A stretch of DNA of 64,000 bases from Rhopalosiphum padi (lineage: Eukaryota; Arthropoda; Insecta; Hemiptera; Aphididae), in the NCBI RefSeq assembly GCF_020882245.1, contig NC_083597.1, positions 1,708,581 through 1,772,580 of the forward strand, read 5' to 3'. Both the position numbers and the translations under genes were made by a program. This document shows positions 11,366 to 23,067 of the stretch, piece by piece (within the stretch, counting starts at the first letter, position 1; each line of letters opens with the position of its first letter). The notes under the pieces are model-generated. The model did no database searches. It saw nothing but the letters and a program-made list of their open reading frames with translations, and had not been told where the DNA came from.

Positions 11366-14299
11366 AGAGTCCTCAAATAGTATTATTTTTTTTATCATAA
11401 TAATAACATACGTAAAGCTACAATTTATAAATAATAGTCTAAAAAATTTGTATTTACGATTATTTGTAAATTAATTAAGCCGTTGTTACAGCATAAATCT
11501 ATTGACACACGTGTGACGTATTTATCAACTAAAATTATTATTTATTAATTTTATGGAATACCTATCGGACCGAGTGCAATTATTCGAACTTTTCCTATTC
11601 TAAGTCTAATTACAATAATTAGAACATTTCGGGTTTGGAAGTTTGGACAAAGACTAAAGAGTGCACCCCTCACTCCGTTAAGTTATCTTCGTGAATTATA
11701 TATTACAATTTACAATACAGTATTGATAGCCACAACTATGAAATATTCATAAACTGCACGAACGTACTGTCGGGCTTACCATATTTTGCTCATCGAAACA
11801 TTTAATTGTTTCGTTTTTCTAATTTTTATTTTTTACGTGCTATCGTTGTGTTTAATATTATTAATAATTTATGCAATTGAAAGTTGAAACTATATGGCCG
11901 TTGAGCTGAACACTAACAGATAATGCGACTGCAACTGGTTGTGTTCGTATCGTACACTCGTCGCGCGCATTTAATGTTGTCTCTACGTGTACAACGACCG
12001 AAAAGATTTCGCGGCCGACGCGCGGCGATAAATTCTTAGATTTATCGCCTCAGCCGCTGTGGTATTACAGGTATTGTATGTGTGTGTATACTGCATCAGT
12101 CACGTACGCGTAAATAAAACAATTTGGACGCCGTTTCATTTTGCTCGTGACGCTTGTTAAAAACCTAATCACAACCTATTATATTATTATTATTTACCGA
12201 CCGGTGGCGAAGGTTATACGGGCGGGTGTGGGGGAGAAGTGGGAGGAAACGGGAAAAAAACTAAATAATAACTTTCTGTTATCAAAAAAACAATATAGTG
12301 TCATACTATTGAATAAATAATTCTGACAATCTATTAATATAACGTATACTATGAACAATACAATGTAAATTTGCGTTATGTAATATTCGAATATTGCATG
12401 TGACATAAACGATTTGATCTCAACAAATGCAATTTGCAAACGATAAACGTATTGAAAAGACTATGAAAATATTTAAACATTTTTCGATAATGATGGAAAA
12501 TCGCGACTTCTCCGATCTAAACAATATTATGTAAAATAGCGTATCTATAAGTAAAAAAACTATAGAAAACCATAACCTAATCAATTGTCTTTGCACAAGT
12601 CTTATAAAACCCAGTTTATAGCTTAGATAATTTATAAGGCTTAGAAACAAATCACAGGTATATAAGAATTCTTAAAAAAAGGTGCTATAACTTGTTTGAA
12701 AAAAAATAATTGTACTATAATTGTATAATCATAATTCATGAAATAATATTATTCATAATATTTTATAATATTATACGCAATACGTCGACATATTATACAA
12801 CGGGAGAAAAGTGAAATAAAATATATATTTTATGCAATAATCTAAGGGAAAGAATATTTTCATTTGTTGAATGTATTTAAATGAATTCATTATTTGTTTT
12901 GAAAGATTTATAGGTTTATATTGTTGTCATATATATAGGAAGAGGGAAAAATTCAAGTAAAAATACCGTCCTTGTCATCCACTCTACCCGAAAAAAAAAA
13001 AATACGCCACTGCAACCGGAGCTTATAAACTATAATACTCGTATAATATATTTTATAAATTATCGGACCCGCGGGCCTACTGCAGGTACTCAACCTCATA
13101 ATATTTACAGAAAATAATGATATACCACTCGGCGTTCTGTACCTATTATATATCTTGCGGTCCTTATTATATGGACGTCAGCGTACTAATACGTTATCCT
13201 ACCTGGGATGCTATATCTTTAGAAACGTTTTAATCCGCTATCATCACGAGAGTAGTGTGGTTAGATCGTATGCTCTAGGGTCAAATGTGATGAGTTTGAT
13301 GACAAAACGTTTTCGGATGAATGGCGCGGATGACGGGTGCGGTGGTTCCGGTCGGGTTGTCACAGAGAATCGCATCAGAGAACGACAACCGACGGGAAGA
13401 ATATAATCGCATATATTATTATGACTGTATGGGAGTGTTTGTTTAGCGAAAGAATTTGCGAAGTTAACGATGATAATATTATAACCTCACGACGACTGAG
13501 ATTGTACCATCATTGTAACCTATATATTACATGCATAATATTATTATGCCGTCGTTTCCGCGTTGTGCACAAATGCCACAACTGGGCGAATAAACGGAAT
13601 AATATTTTAATTACGAGAAATTTAATATTAGAATATACATAAATAGAGGGATTGTCAGATAGCGAGAGAGAGGAGACCACAGACAGATAGTGGCAACGGG
13701 TGCAGACGTTGTGCGGATAAATATTGTTTTATCATCGCGTCCGTGTCAATATAAACGCGTATACGATATAATAACAAATAGTTCACAGGACAACGCGGCT
13801 CGATGAATAATGCAAAAGTACGGTAAACTGCGTACAGAAAGAGCTACGGTGTTTTCCTGCACAGCGGTCCCGGAAAAACGGGGAAACCCGGTCTTTGTGT
13901 TAAAATAATATTATTTAAATATGTCATTTTTGTGTATAATTATTAATAAGTCAAACGAAAACACCGTTGTGCAAATTCCACTATTGTAACCGACCGATCT
14001 ACCGACAACAATGATAATATTATACACTGCGCAGTGACAGCGGCGTATTTTTGGGGATTATTCACGATGTCTGACAAATAAAACAACGATTTTATAAATG
14101 TTATACAGTTATAATAAGGAAAAACGACTTCACACAATTCTTTCATTTTTTTCTTCAAAAATTAACATCTACATTTAATACAGTCACACAGACTGGGAAC
14201 ATAGTTTTGATTTTCTTATCATTTGGATTTCGTTTTAAAATTAACATTTTTCATTGTAATCTTCCGAACGTCTTTTAATTAAAAAATTACGACAAAGCA
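11366..14299. other. Non-coding, with CpG-rich patches and transposon-end-like motifs
   Basis: No supported gene. CpG-rich patches lie at about 11930-12060, 13310-13400 and 13660-13890. At 12201-12245 a GGTGGCG followed by a G-rich tract faces TACGCCACTG at 13003-13012. These could be the two ends of one decayed non-autonomous element of about 0.8 kb, but no target duplication is evident. The open frame at 13155-13406 has no recognisable domain or splice context. Confidence 0.3.
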
Positions 14300-14518
14300 A
14301 CGAAATGGTGATTTTCAAAAAAAAAAAAGAAAGAAAGGAAATGTGTATCGTCAAAGGATTTATTCCTAAATGCCTTGAATCGCTTACAAAATTTAAATAT
14401 TTGGACTTATTTTGATCCTTAAGAATCCATAGGCACATAAAAGTTCAGAGTTTTAATAAATCAATTAACAAAGTAAAACATGTGGATGAGCCTGCTTGAA
14501 TAATCACCCTGCTTACAT
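14300..14518 (+). repeat. MITE-like relic, family B copy 3
   Basis: It carries the family landmarks GTGTATCGTCA, an AATCAATTAACAAAGTAAAA block and the right end GCTTGAATAATCACCCTGC (14492-14510). A purine tract (A12 then GAAAGAAAGG) sits inside. It is more diverged than copies 1 and 2. Homology is by eye. Confidence 0.4.
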
Positions 14519-16138
14519 ACATACATAATACATCACGTATATTATCTTTAACGCCTCGAGCCTAATAATCGTCATGTACACACGATTCAATTGTGCGTGC
14601 TCTGATCGCGCGCGCATTGTTATATCGGCCAGCCAAAAAGCCAGGCATAATAAATTAATAATAAAATATATATATTTTTATGTATGTTGTGTATGAGTGT
14701 ACACGCGATGACTAAACAATACATATAGTGAATATATATTTTAAAACAAAAAGTTCTCGCGGTGTGTCCAGAACTTTGCCTAAGGCTCTTTGTCCTTCTG
14801 TCTCTCTTCCACCTCTCCTCTTAATATTACTATATCTATGTGCATATGTATTATAAGATCCGAAATTCCGGTATAATCGTCGTCCAGACTTTATGTATAT
14901 TGTGTATATATTATTATTTTAATAACAATCTAACCGAAACGTATCGGATGCCGTTCAACGGTTTTAAAAGGATATATATATATTATAAATTAAACGAACC
15001 AATATAATATCACGCTTATTGTTGCCTATTGTATACGAAGGTCCAAACCGATTTCAGCATACATTCAATAACACATTTTTACAGCATTATTTTGTTTCAG
15101 TGGAATTTTATGTAGATAAATTTTTGTTTTTTAAAAGGATGTAATTGAAGTCACTTGAGTATTTTAATGTTACCACTAATAGTATTATATATTACAATGG
15201 CATACCGTATAAAATATGCACATAATATACCATATACATACTATAAGTAATATTATTAGGGCATTTGACAAAGAGTTTTTTAAGAACCTTTGAAATATAC
15301 TTTTCGAGTAGTAGATGCTTTGCCCTTCTATCCACCTTCCTAATTGCGCCTTATAATATAGTTAGATATTTAATTTTATATACTACTCGTACTTACAGCT
15401 TTTGAAAAGTGTTCGCTTCAATATTATTACTTAGACATAGATAGGTATTAGGTATATTTGTATATTATAGACGTTGACGTATGAACTCTTCGTGGTGTAT
15501 GCAAATAAAAATTAGGTAGTCAATTTCTCATAATAAATTGTTTTTACTATTCCTTCCAAAATCAACTTAATATAATATATTATTCAAATTAACTTATTGT
15601 AATAGTTTACGACATTACGTATCAAATATTTTTACTATACCCATCATAATAGTGAATTCTATTCACGCGTTTTTATCGTAATTTTTTTAAGTACTATTTG
15701 CTTATATATTATATTTGGTTAATATATTTTTAAAAAACGATTGTATTGCGTTTTATTGGTTTTTTTATTAATGTAATAATAATGAAATTAAGTCCTGTAT
15801 GCATATTTCAATTAGTTTAAAAACTATGAATAAATAACGCATAAAATATATAACAAGTGTATTGTATTTTATTACAAAAATTAAATGTTTTGTCGGGGCA
15901 TCATCATTATTGTAAATAATTTAACTATTATTTATAAAACATTGAACGAATTTCGTTTTTACTGTTTTTAGAGTTAACCCTCATATCGTAAAATATTATT
16001 TTATTCTTTAAAAGGTATATTATAATATCTTCAATGTTGCAATAGTCGCGAGAACCATAAAATAAAAACCATATTTATTATACGTACACACTGTAGCCTA
16101 ACCTAATTTGACGTTTGCTTTTTGATTCGGTGTTGCAG
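14519..16138. other. Non-coding intron sequence before the glypican exons
   Basis: AT-rich sequence with no coding frame. It ends in a pyrimidine-rich tract and TTGCAG (16133-16138), a good 3' splice site for the exon that follows. This is the reason to regard at least the sequence just before it as intron. Confidence 0.55.
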
Positions 16139-19100
16139 GTGAAATACTTTTGCGGTCCGGCGAGATGGAACACTCGTGCCCAGACTACTGTTATATCGTC
16201 GGGCGCGGCTAAGACGCCGGAGAGCCAGGAAGTGTGGAACGTTGAGGAAGAGGACCTTAGCACAGCGTTGCTCACCTCCAAGCTGACCAAGTTTTCCGAC
16301 CCAGAAACCGCGGTCAGAGTGCGAGGGCTGTTCTCCGACATGGCACGGTCCATGTGTACAAACTACACAACGACGGATTGCTGGAATGGCCGAACGGTGG
16401 GAGAGTGAGTATATTTATTCAGCAATTACGCAGTTGTAGTGTTATAGCCCTCCTTGAAAATCGAAATTTCAGGAAAATTCAAAAAATGCACCTAGTATCC
16501 TGTGAATGTACTACACGTTTATAGAGCACTGGAGGCATTTTAAATATTCCTGGATTTCCTGGGAGGGTGGCAGTTCCCCAATTTGTCTATGCCGTATAGA
16601 ATTTCCATAATATTATTTACGCCTACTCTGAATATTATCTTCATATTCATATATACATATTGTAAATGTGATATTTGCACTCTGTCGTACGATAATTTTA
16701 TACCTAACCTAACCTAACCGATAATCTTATGTACCTAAACATGTAATATTATAACAACGCATTGTAAAAAGAACTTCTTACCCACATATGTTGTCTCCAT
16801 CTTTCAATAGTACATAACATGGAAAATTTACGGTCAACAATTATCGTTTATTTTCGTCAGTTTTAATATTGAAGTATACAAATATTTATTATTAAAAGTA
16901 AAGGTAACAACATTTTATTTGTTTTGTTGTAAGTTTTTTCTTTGAGGTTCTAATTTTAAACAAATTATAATTGTGTAAAACAATTTAAAAATGTTATACT
17001 CACATCAAAATTAAAATATCGAAATATACTTCCGAAAAACCACAGAAAATGTTGTCACCTTAACGTTTAATGATAGGTAAGTGCACCGCTGACGATGTAA
17101 ATTTTCTATAGTTTTATCCACTGTTTATTATACGATGATATTATGAAATAATATTGTATGCTGGCGGGTCTATTAAGATGACAATATTATTAATGATAAT
17201 TATTGCCAAATTCGGTTCTATCAGGTTTGTCAACCTTCGAGAGTTGAACCTGTTATTGATCTATTGATTTATTATTTATGTATATAATTATTAATTTATT
17301 TAAAATTAAAATAATAGTCATCATCGACAGACGCTCACGCTATATAAAAATATATATTTAATAACGATGTTATATTTGTTCTGTTACACAGGTATACAGA
17401 TAACGTCGTCGGGCCATTGTTAAGTGCGCAAATGTACAACCCGGAATTCGATTGGACGGCTTCCATCAACACACAAGACAACAAAGTGGCGGAAGTCATT
17501 GACAAGCTCAGGCATATCAGACAAGTGAGTAGCGGGATATTCGCACTTTTAGCAGAATATATATTATTATGTATAGATAGTATTGTAAGAGATGTGGTCG
17601 CGAGTTAGTTTTTTATAGTTGATCCCATGAATTACATCCGAATAGAGTTAGGAAAAAAATTATACTATTAATATTATTGTTATGTACTAGTCGGATGAGA
17701 GATAGTTTAAGATCGTTAACCAAGCAATAAACGTGATTTATGGACGTCGTATTTTCTGATATTGTAGGAAGCGTATTGCGGTCTTTACATATTATATACG
17801 ATAATAATTAAAACATAATAATATAATATATTATATGAATTGATTTGGATAAAATTAATGGCGATTGAACTTTCTGTACATAAAATCAAAAACCAACATT
17901 AAATTGTATTTTTTTTTTAAACTCTGATTCTTTTTTAGAACTCAACGCATTATCAATAGGTAAAAAAATCGAAAAAATATCGATTCTTCACGTGATGCAA
18001 TCAAGGTTATTTCTATAATTATTGCATTATTATTAATGCATTTCGTATAATCTGCTAACGAAATTTTTAATTAATGACATTAGGATTCTCTTTTTTTATA
18101 GCCAACTAGCCGATTATTTCAAAATATATCTCGATACGTATTATATTTTGACTACTGTTGTCTGTTTGCTTGTATTGTATTGACAAAAATGTTTACCTTT
18201 GGCTGTCGCGGTCGTATAACAACGACAAGGTGGAACTTGGTATAATTAAACAGAAGTAAATAGGTATAAACGTTTTGACTTTGTTATTATTGTTAAGATA
18301 TATTTTCGATATACTTAAGTGTAAGGAGAAGTAAATTTCCACGATTTCTCTCACTAACCTAGCCTAACCCACAACTCCTCGTAAATACCCTCCACTATAT
18401 ATATTGCGCCGTTACAGCAGAATGCAATCAAACGATATTTTTCAACGTGTACCTACTTACTAATTTCCAGACGGTATTGAACCAATTGAGTTCCAGTCCG
18501 CAATCGGACTCGTTCATGGCTGACGAGGCTGAAGGGTCTGGCGAAGGCAGTGGCACTGGCAGGGGTAGTAACTCCGGCTGGGACGATGACGACGACAACG
18601 CAGATTACTCATCCGGCGAAGGTTCAGGCGATCACCCGATCACCACCCAAGTGCCTGGAGCTGACGATCCACAATGTAATTATCTTTTTTTTCACTATTC
18701 TAATATTTATGCAATATGCAAGTACACAATGTTCTATCACCGTACCTATTAAAAAAACAAAAAACTAAATTATACTAAGGCTTATCGCACGAAGTGTGAC
18801 AATTATGATTACCTATTTAATCGTCAGTATAATAGTTAAATAATTAAATTCCAACGGTCACTGGTTTTTTATTATTATAATAATTATAATAATAATTTAT
18901 ACCGTATAAGGTATATCGTGATAATAATTTCTGATGTCTATTTTTTAATCTTTAATTAAAAATTTTTTTTTCAGTCAAATCGACTAATAAATCGGTGCCA
19001 AATTCGAGACCGGATGTAGTGTTGAACTCCAACAATCCGTCGGGCGCTGCCCCGTCAATACGACTACACGCACCCCTATTGATAACGGTGTGCTTGATGG

Positions 19101-19144
19101 TCATTCCTGCGTTGCAGCAGCTGCAGACAAGGATATATTTTTAA
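16139..19144 (+). CDS. dally: Glypican (Dally/glypican-3/5-like), last four coding exons; 5' part missing
   Basis: Four exons join in frame: 16139-16404, 17392-17524, 18471-18675 and 18975-19144 (stop TAA 19142-19144), giving the C-terminal 257 residues. All introns (987, 946 and 299 bp) are GT-AG; donors are GTGAGT, GTGAGT and GTAATT. The family is cell-surface heparan sulfate proteoglycans that shape Wnt, Hedgehog, BMP and FGF gradients. Visible in order: the glypican-type MCTN..TTDCWNGRTVGEY block (residues 72-90, cysteines 73 and 81), then a VAEVIDKLRHIRQ helix (121-133) closest to glypican-3's IDKLKHINQ. Next is an acidic linker with five Ser-Gly sites (S156, S160, S168, S181, S185), including SGWDDD. 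Last comes a GPI-signal-like end: small residues PSGAAPS (223-229), then a hydrophobic run (about 234-248). Glypicans are usually 550-630 residues, so about half is missing upstream. Family assignment is strong; Dally rather than Dally-like is inferred from the helix. Confidence 0.9.
16703..16719 (-). repeat. Short interstitial (TTAGG)n telomere-type repeat
   Basis: CCTAACCTAACCTAACC, that is a little over three units of the insect telomere repeat TTAGG on the minus strand, inside the first visible glypican intron. Shorter CCTAACC words occur at about 16095-16107 and 18357-18370. It is too short to imply a former telomere. Confidence 0.6.
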
Positions 19145-20060
19145 ACGTACTTTTTATTTTTATTTTTTGTTTTCGTCGCGTTAAGTTATTATTATATTGT
19201 TGTTAAGTGAAACTTTGTTCTTGGATTTACTCGGCTTTTCTTTAGGGTACCTTTTTGAAAATATATATACATCTATATTCTATTTATATATATATGTACA
19301 ATTTATAACACTTCTGGACACAAATCGTTTAATTATTTTAAACATTTCTTTTTTCCAAAAATGAGACTATTTTTTAATTTGTCATCATTATTATGTATTT
19401 GTTTTTTTTTTTATGTCCTTTAGACTGATAAAATTTGTATTCATATGATATTATTTATGTGCAAAATGTTCTCTGTAGCCTATATATGTTTATATATGTT
19501 TGTTGTCGAAAACCAAGCGCAATAATTTGTAATAACAATCGTTAATATAATATTATATAATATAATATGTATATAATATATATATATATTATATACCATT
19601 AGGCTTATATTATACTAATACGTAATAACCCAATTTTAACTTTGTCTTTTAACGGTTTTTTTTTTTCTTGAGCAATAATAATAATTTATATTTTAAAATA
19701 ATGTAAACTTACGATATATATATATATAAAAAAAACCAATGTAAATATTCGTTTAGTATAGTTTTGAACACTTATCCATAATAATCTATATATTATATTA
19801 TATTGTTAAGCTCTACACGCGTTTATTCAACGGGAGATTTTATATTTTCACTAGTTCCGCATTTTTTTATTTATCTATCTTATTTTTACTTTTTTTCACT
19901 CGCGGTGATAGATTTTATACTTTTTTTTTGTCAGTTCGAGTAACGCACAAATAGTTGACTCCACGGCTCGATCTTCACGCCATCATATAATACGTACTGT
20001 CATAGATAGGTACTGTCTAAGATAATATTTTCGATACTTGAACAAACAGAGAATAATAAA
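19145..20060 (+). other. Glypican 3' UTR with first canonical polyadenylation signal
   Basis: AT-rich sequence follows the stop codon directly. The first AATAAA I find on the plus strand is at 20055-20060, about 0.9 kb after the stop; another lies at 20600-20605. Either could end the transcript. The UTR extent is inferred. Confidence 0.4.
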
Positions 20061-22740
20061 TTAATATAATAATAATAATAATATAATATAAAGTAGCGTA
20101 TATGTGTTTAGTACATATTATATTATATATAGGTCATTATTTATTACCGTCGTAATTTTATCGTCGTCGTTTCGAAATCGAATCGGATTTTTGATGAAAA
20201 AAAAACAGAGTAGTGAATGAGAGGGAACAAAATATCAACCCTCAAACGTATACATAGAAGAACGAGCCGACATAATATTTTTATTATATACAATACTATA
20301 TATATAATTATATTGTTTATTTATTTATTTTTAAATTATTATTATTATTATCAGACACGTTTTTTGTATAAAGCGTTTTTTTTTTTTACCGTGAGACGTA
20401 ATGTATGTACATGATATCGTGTGAATGTACCTATGATGTGTGCAACATAATATACTGCAGACACTGCGACACCGATAACGGGATTGGCACTGCACGCGGG
20501 TGTGGTCGTCATCGGATATTCCTCTTGGGCTTCCAGCGGGTGAAAGAGATTGCTTGCTAAAAGAATAAAAAAATTCCTATATTTTTCGACATTGAACGTA
20601 ATAAAAAATTTCAATAATAATGTAATAGAAGAATTGGATAAATTTGTTAGGGAATTGTGTTGTTTTGTATGAGAGTTTTTTGTTGGAGAAAAGAAATATA
20701 TTATATAATAATTAGCGGAATCTTACTATTATTATTATAATTTACAATGTTTTCACATATGTATTGCCTTAGTTGTATTTTATTTTTATTATTATTATTT
20801 TTTTTTCATTTTGACGACTGTGATTTGTATAGTTAAGTAGGCAAATTTAAAAATTATTATTATATAAATTGTCTTTAATGTTTATTCAATGCTAATATAA
20901 TAAAATATACTGTATAGTTATAATATGTATAATATTATTATAATATGATTATATAATAAAGAATACAATTTTTAGACCATACACTATATCACCTATACGA
21001 GTTGAGTTTATATATTTTGGTGTTTCTGCGGTGAGTATAGAAAACAATATAATATTATGGACGTTGAGTAGTGCGACGACGACGACGTGACGCGGGAGAG
21101 CAGTCGAGTGCGAATATCACGTAGTTGTGGCAATGTAGTAACGCGAATGACGACAGCGACGATCGAAGCACACACACAACTCGTATTATTATCATTGTTC
21201 TAGCGTGGCATTTATTATTTTTACCAATATATTACACGTCGTTTCCTGCAAACTGTCGTCGCGGCGGCAGCCGTGCAGTGACATACGCTAATCATTTCAA
21301 TATAATAATATATTAATATGACCGACGACCGTTGCAGTGTATTAAATTGTATTTGTTTTTTAATCGTTTATTATGCCACGCGCCGGTGATTGGAACCCAC
21401 ACAATCGGATCACCTTTAACCCGAACGGTCAATAGTGAATTTCGATTTCAACCGCAGTTCACGATCATTATGTCGTTACGAACGGCCGTTTTTTTAATTA
21501 CCAGAGTGGCGACGGGTTAACGCGCACAATTAACAACATAATATCGATACGAATATTGCAATGCAGTAATAAATCACAATATATTATATGCAATATCAAT
21601 ATGACTTTATTGTAATGTTAAACGATCTTCAGCAGAGTCAGACCGCGAAGACAGTAAGTGTATACGAATATTCATAATTCGAGTCGAATAATTAATTGTT
21701 GTTGTTCTTCGGCGCCACTGGCACACACACTCAGGGGTGTCAACAGTTTTTATTTCATACCCACCTCGCCAATTACATAGTATATACCAAAACAATGTTA
21801 TAATTGATTTTGTCACATTATTCATCGTTAATGAAATAGTCATTATACTCATTAATTCCACACACGATAAAAATAACTAATCAGTAAATTTATCAGTCAC
21901 TCAGCCACCGTCATCACCCGTCTTTATAGGGGTTTAGGCCAAAATCGCTGCACCCCCTCGTTCAAGGTTGTAGACTAAATATGATTGTACTCGACTTGTC
22001 ACGTCGATGATACGCGCAATATGATATTTTAATATTATGGTTGAACAATACGATAAAATAAAACAACAGTCGCACTATTAACAAAATTATACTAAAAATC
22101 ACGATAAATCATATGGCGTTTGAATAACGATTCTGGACTGACCGAGACTTTCAAAACGCTCTCTCTGGCCCCTGTCCAATACAAATCAGTCACGGAAAAG
22201 GATAAAAAATATTTCGGAAAAAAAACCATCATAGCCAACTGCATCTTAATAATCGATTACTTTTTATCTGTACAACTGTACGACAGTATACAATTACACT
22301 TGTTTCATTTTTTTTTTTTTACATATTTTCTTATAGGTTCTTATACGGCTTATAAATAATCAGTGGAATTATTCGTTATCGATAAAACGTTTTAGTTTCG
22401 TAAAGCGAAATCATCTTACTTTGAAAAAAACAACCGATTGATAATGATTAATACGAACGGCGACTGTTTGAATTTCCAGAATAAATAATATAATACATAG
22501 TAGTCATCATAAAATACGCAGTTATTTATCAATGCGATTTGGACATTATAATTAATAATAATTTATGCATTTTTGATGAAATACACACTCACCCAAACAG
22601 TAGATATAAGATAGATAAATGATTCATCCAAACAGCAAAATGTTGAGCTAATTCACCCAAAGACTACACTCGTTTTATTGACTCTCTTATTATAGTGAAA
22701 CGACAGTCAATACAAAATCAAACCCACAGAAGCGACAAGG
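20061..22740. other. Intergenic sequence
   Basis: No supported gene. A CpG-rich patch at about 21060-21500 contains GACGACGACGTGACGCGGG-like sequence and short open frames on the plus strand without recognisable domains. It may be regulatory. Confidence 0.35.
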
Positions 22741-23067
22741 AAATCCCTAATCCGTGACCCGAGGACGTTTTTTTTATTCCGATTACCATCGCGGTCACGA
22801 CTCGTGAAAACTACAGTAGGATGGGATAGGCTGTCTGAACGGGCATCTGAACTCGTCCCCAGCCCGGTGTCTTATTGGCTGTGGCTTTGCTGAAAGTAGC
22901 TATGTACCAGTTGGACTTCGAGTCGAATCAAGAGCGATGACTTCGGGGGAGAAACCCATCACTTGTGCTTATTACTGATTTACCATTTAGAAATTGCGTA
23001 ATATAAATATATGTATAATAATACTATAAACATCCATAAACAATAAAAATAAATAAATAAATAAATG
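22741..23067 (+). repeat. Candidate SINE or LINE 3' end with (AAAT)n tail
   Basis: A compact GC-richer block (about 22741-22965) stands out from its AT-rich surroundings. It is followed by an A/T-rich stretch ending in a run of AAAT/TAAA units (23044-23067). Near 22917 the sequence GGACTTCGAGTCGAATCAAG loosely recalls a pol III box B, but a convincing box A was not found. The structure (GC-rich body plus simple-sequence tail) suits a non-LTR retroposon. No target duplication was recognised, and the assignment to SINE or LINE is open. Confidence 0.35.

Noticed and set aside
16078..16353. Minus-strand 91-codon frame opposite the glypican exon
   Set aside because: It is the shadow of the first visible glypican exon, whose plus-strand reading is supported by family motifs and splice sites.
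22917..22940. Possible tRNA gene (box-B-like word)
   Set aside because: No cloverleaf, no box A and no matching acceptor stem could be built.
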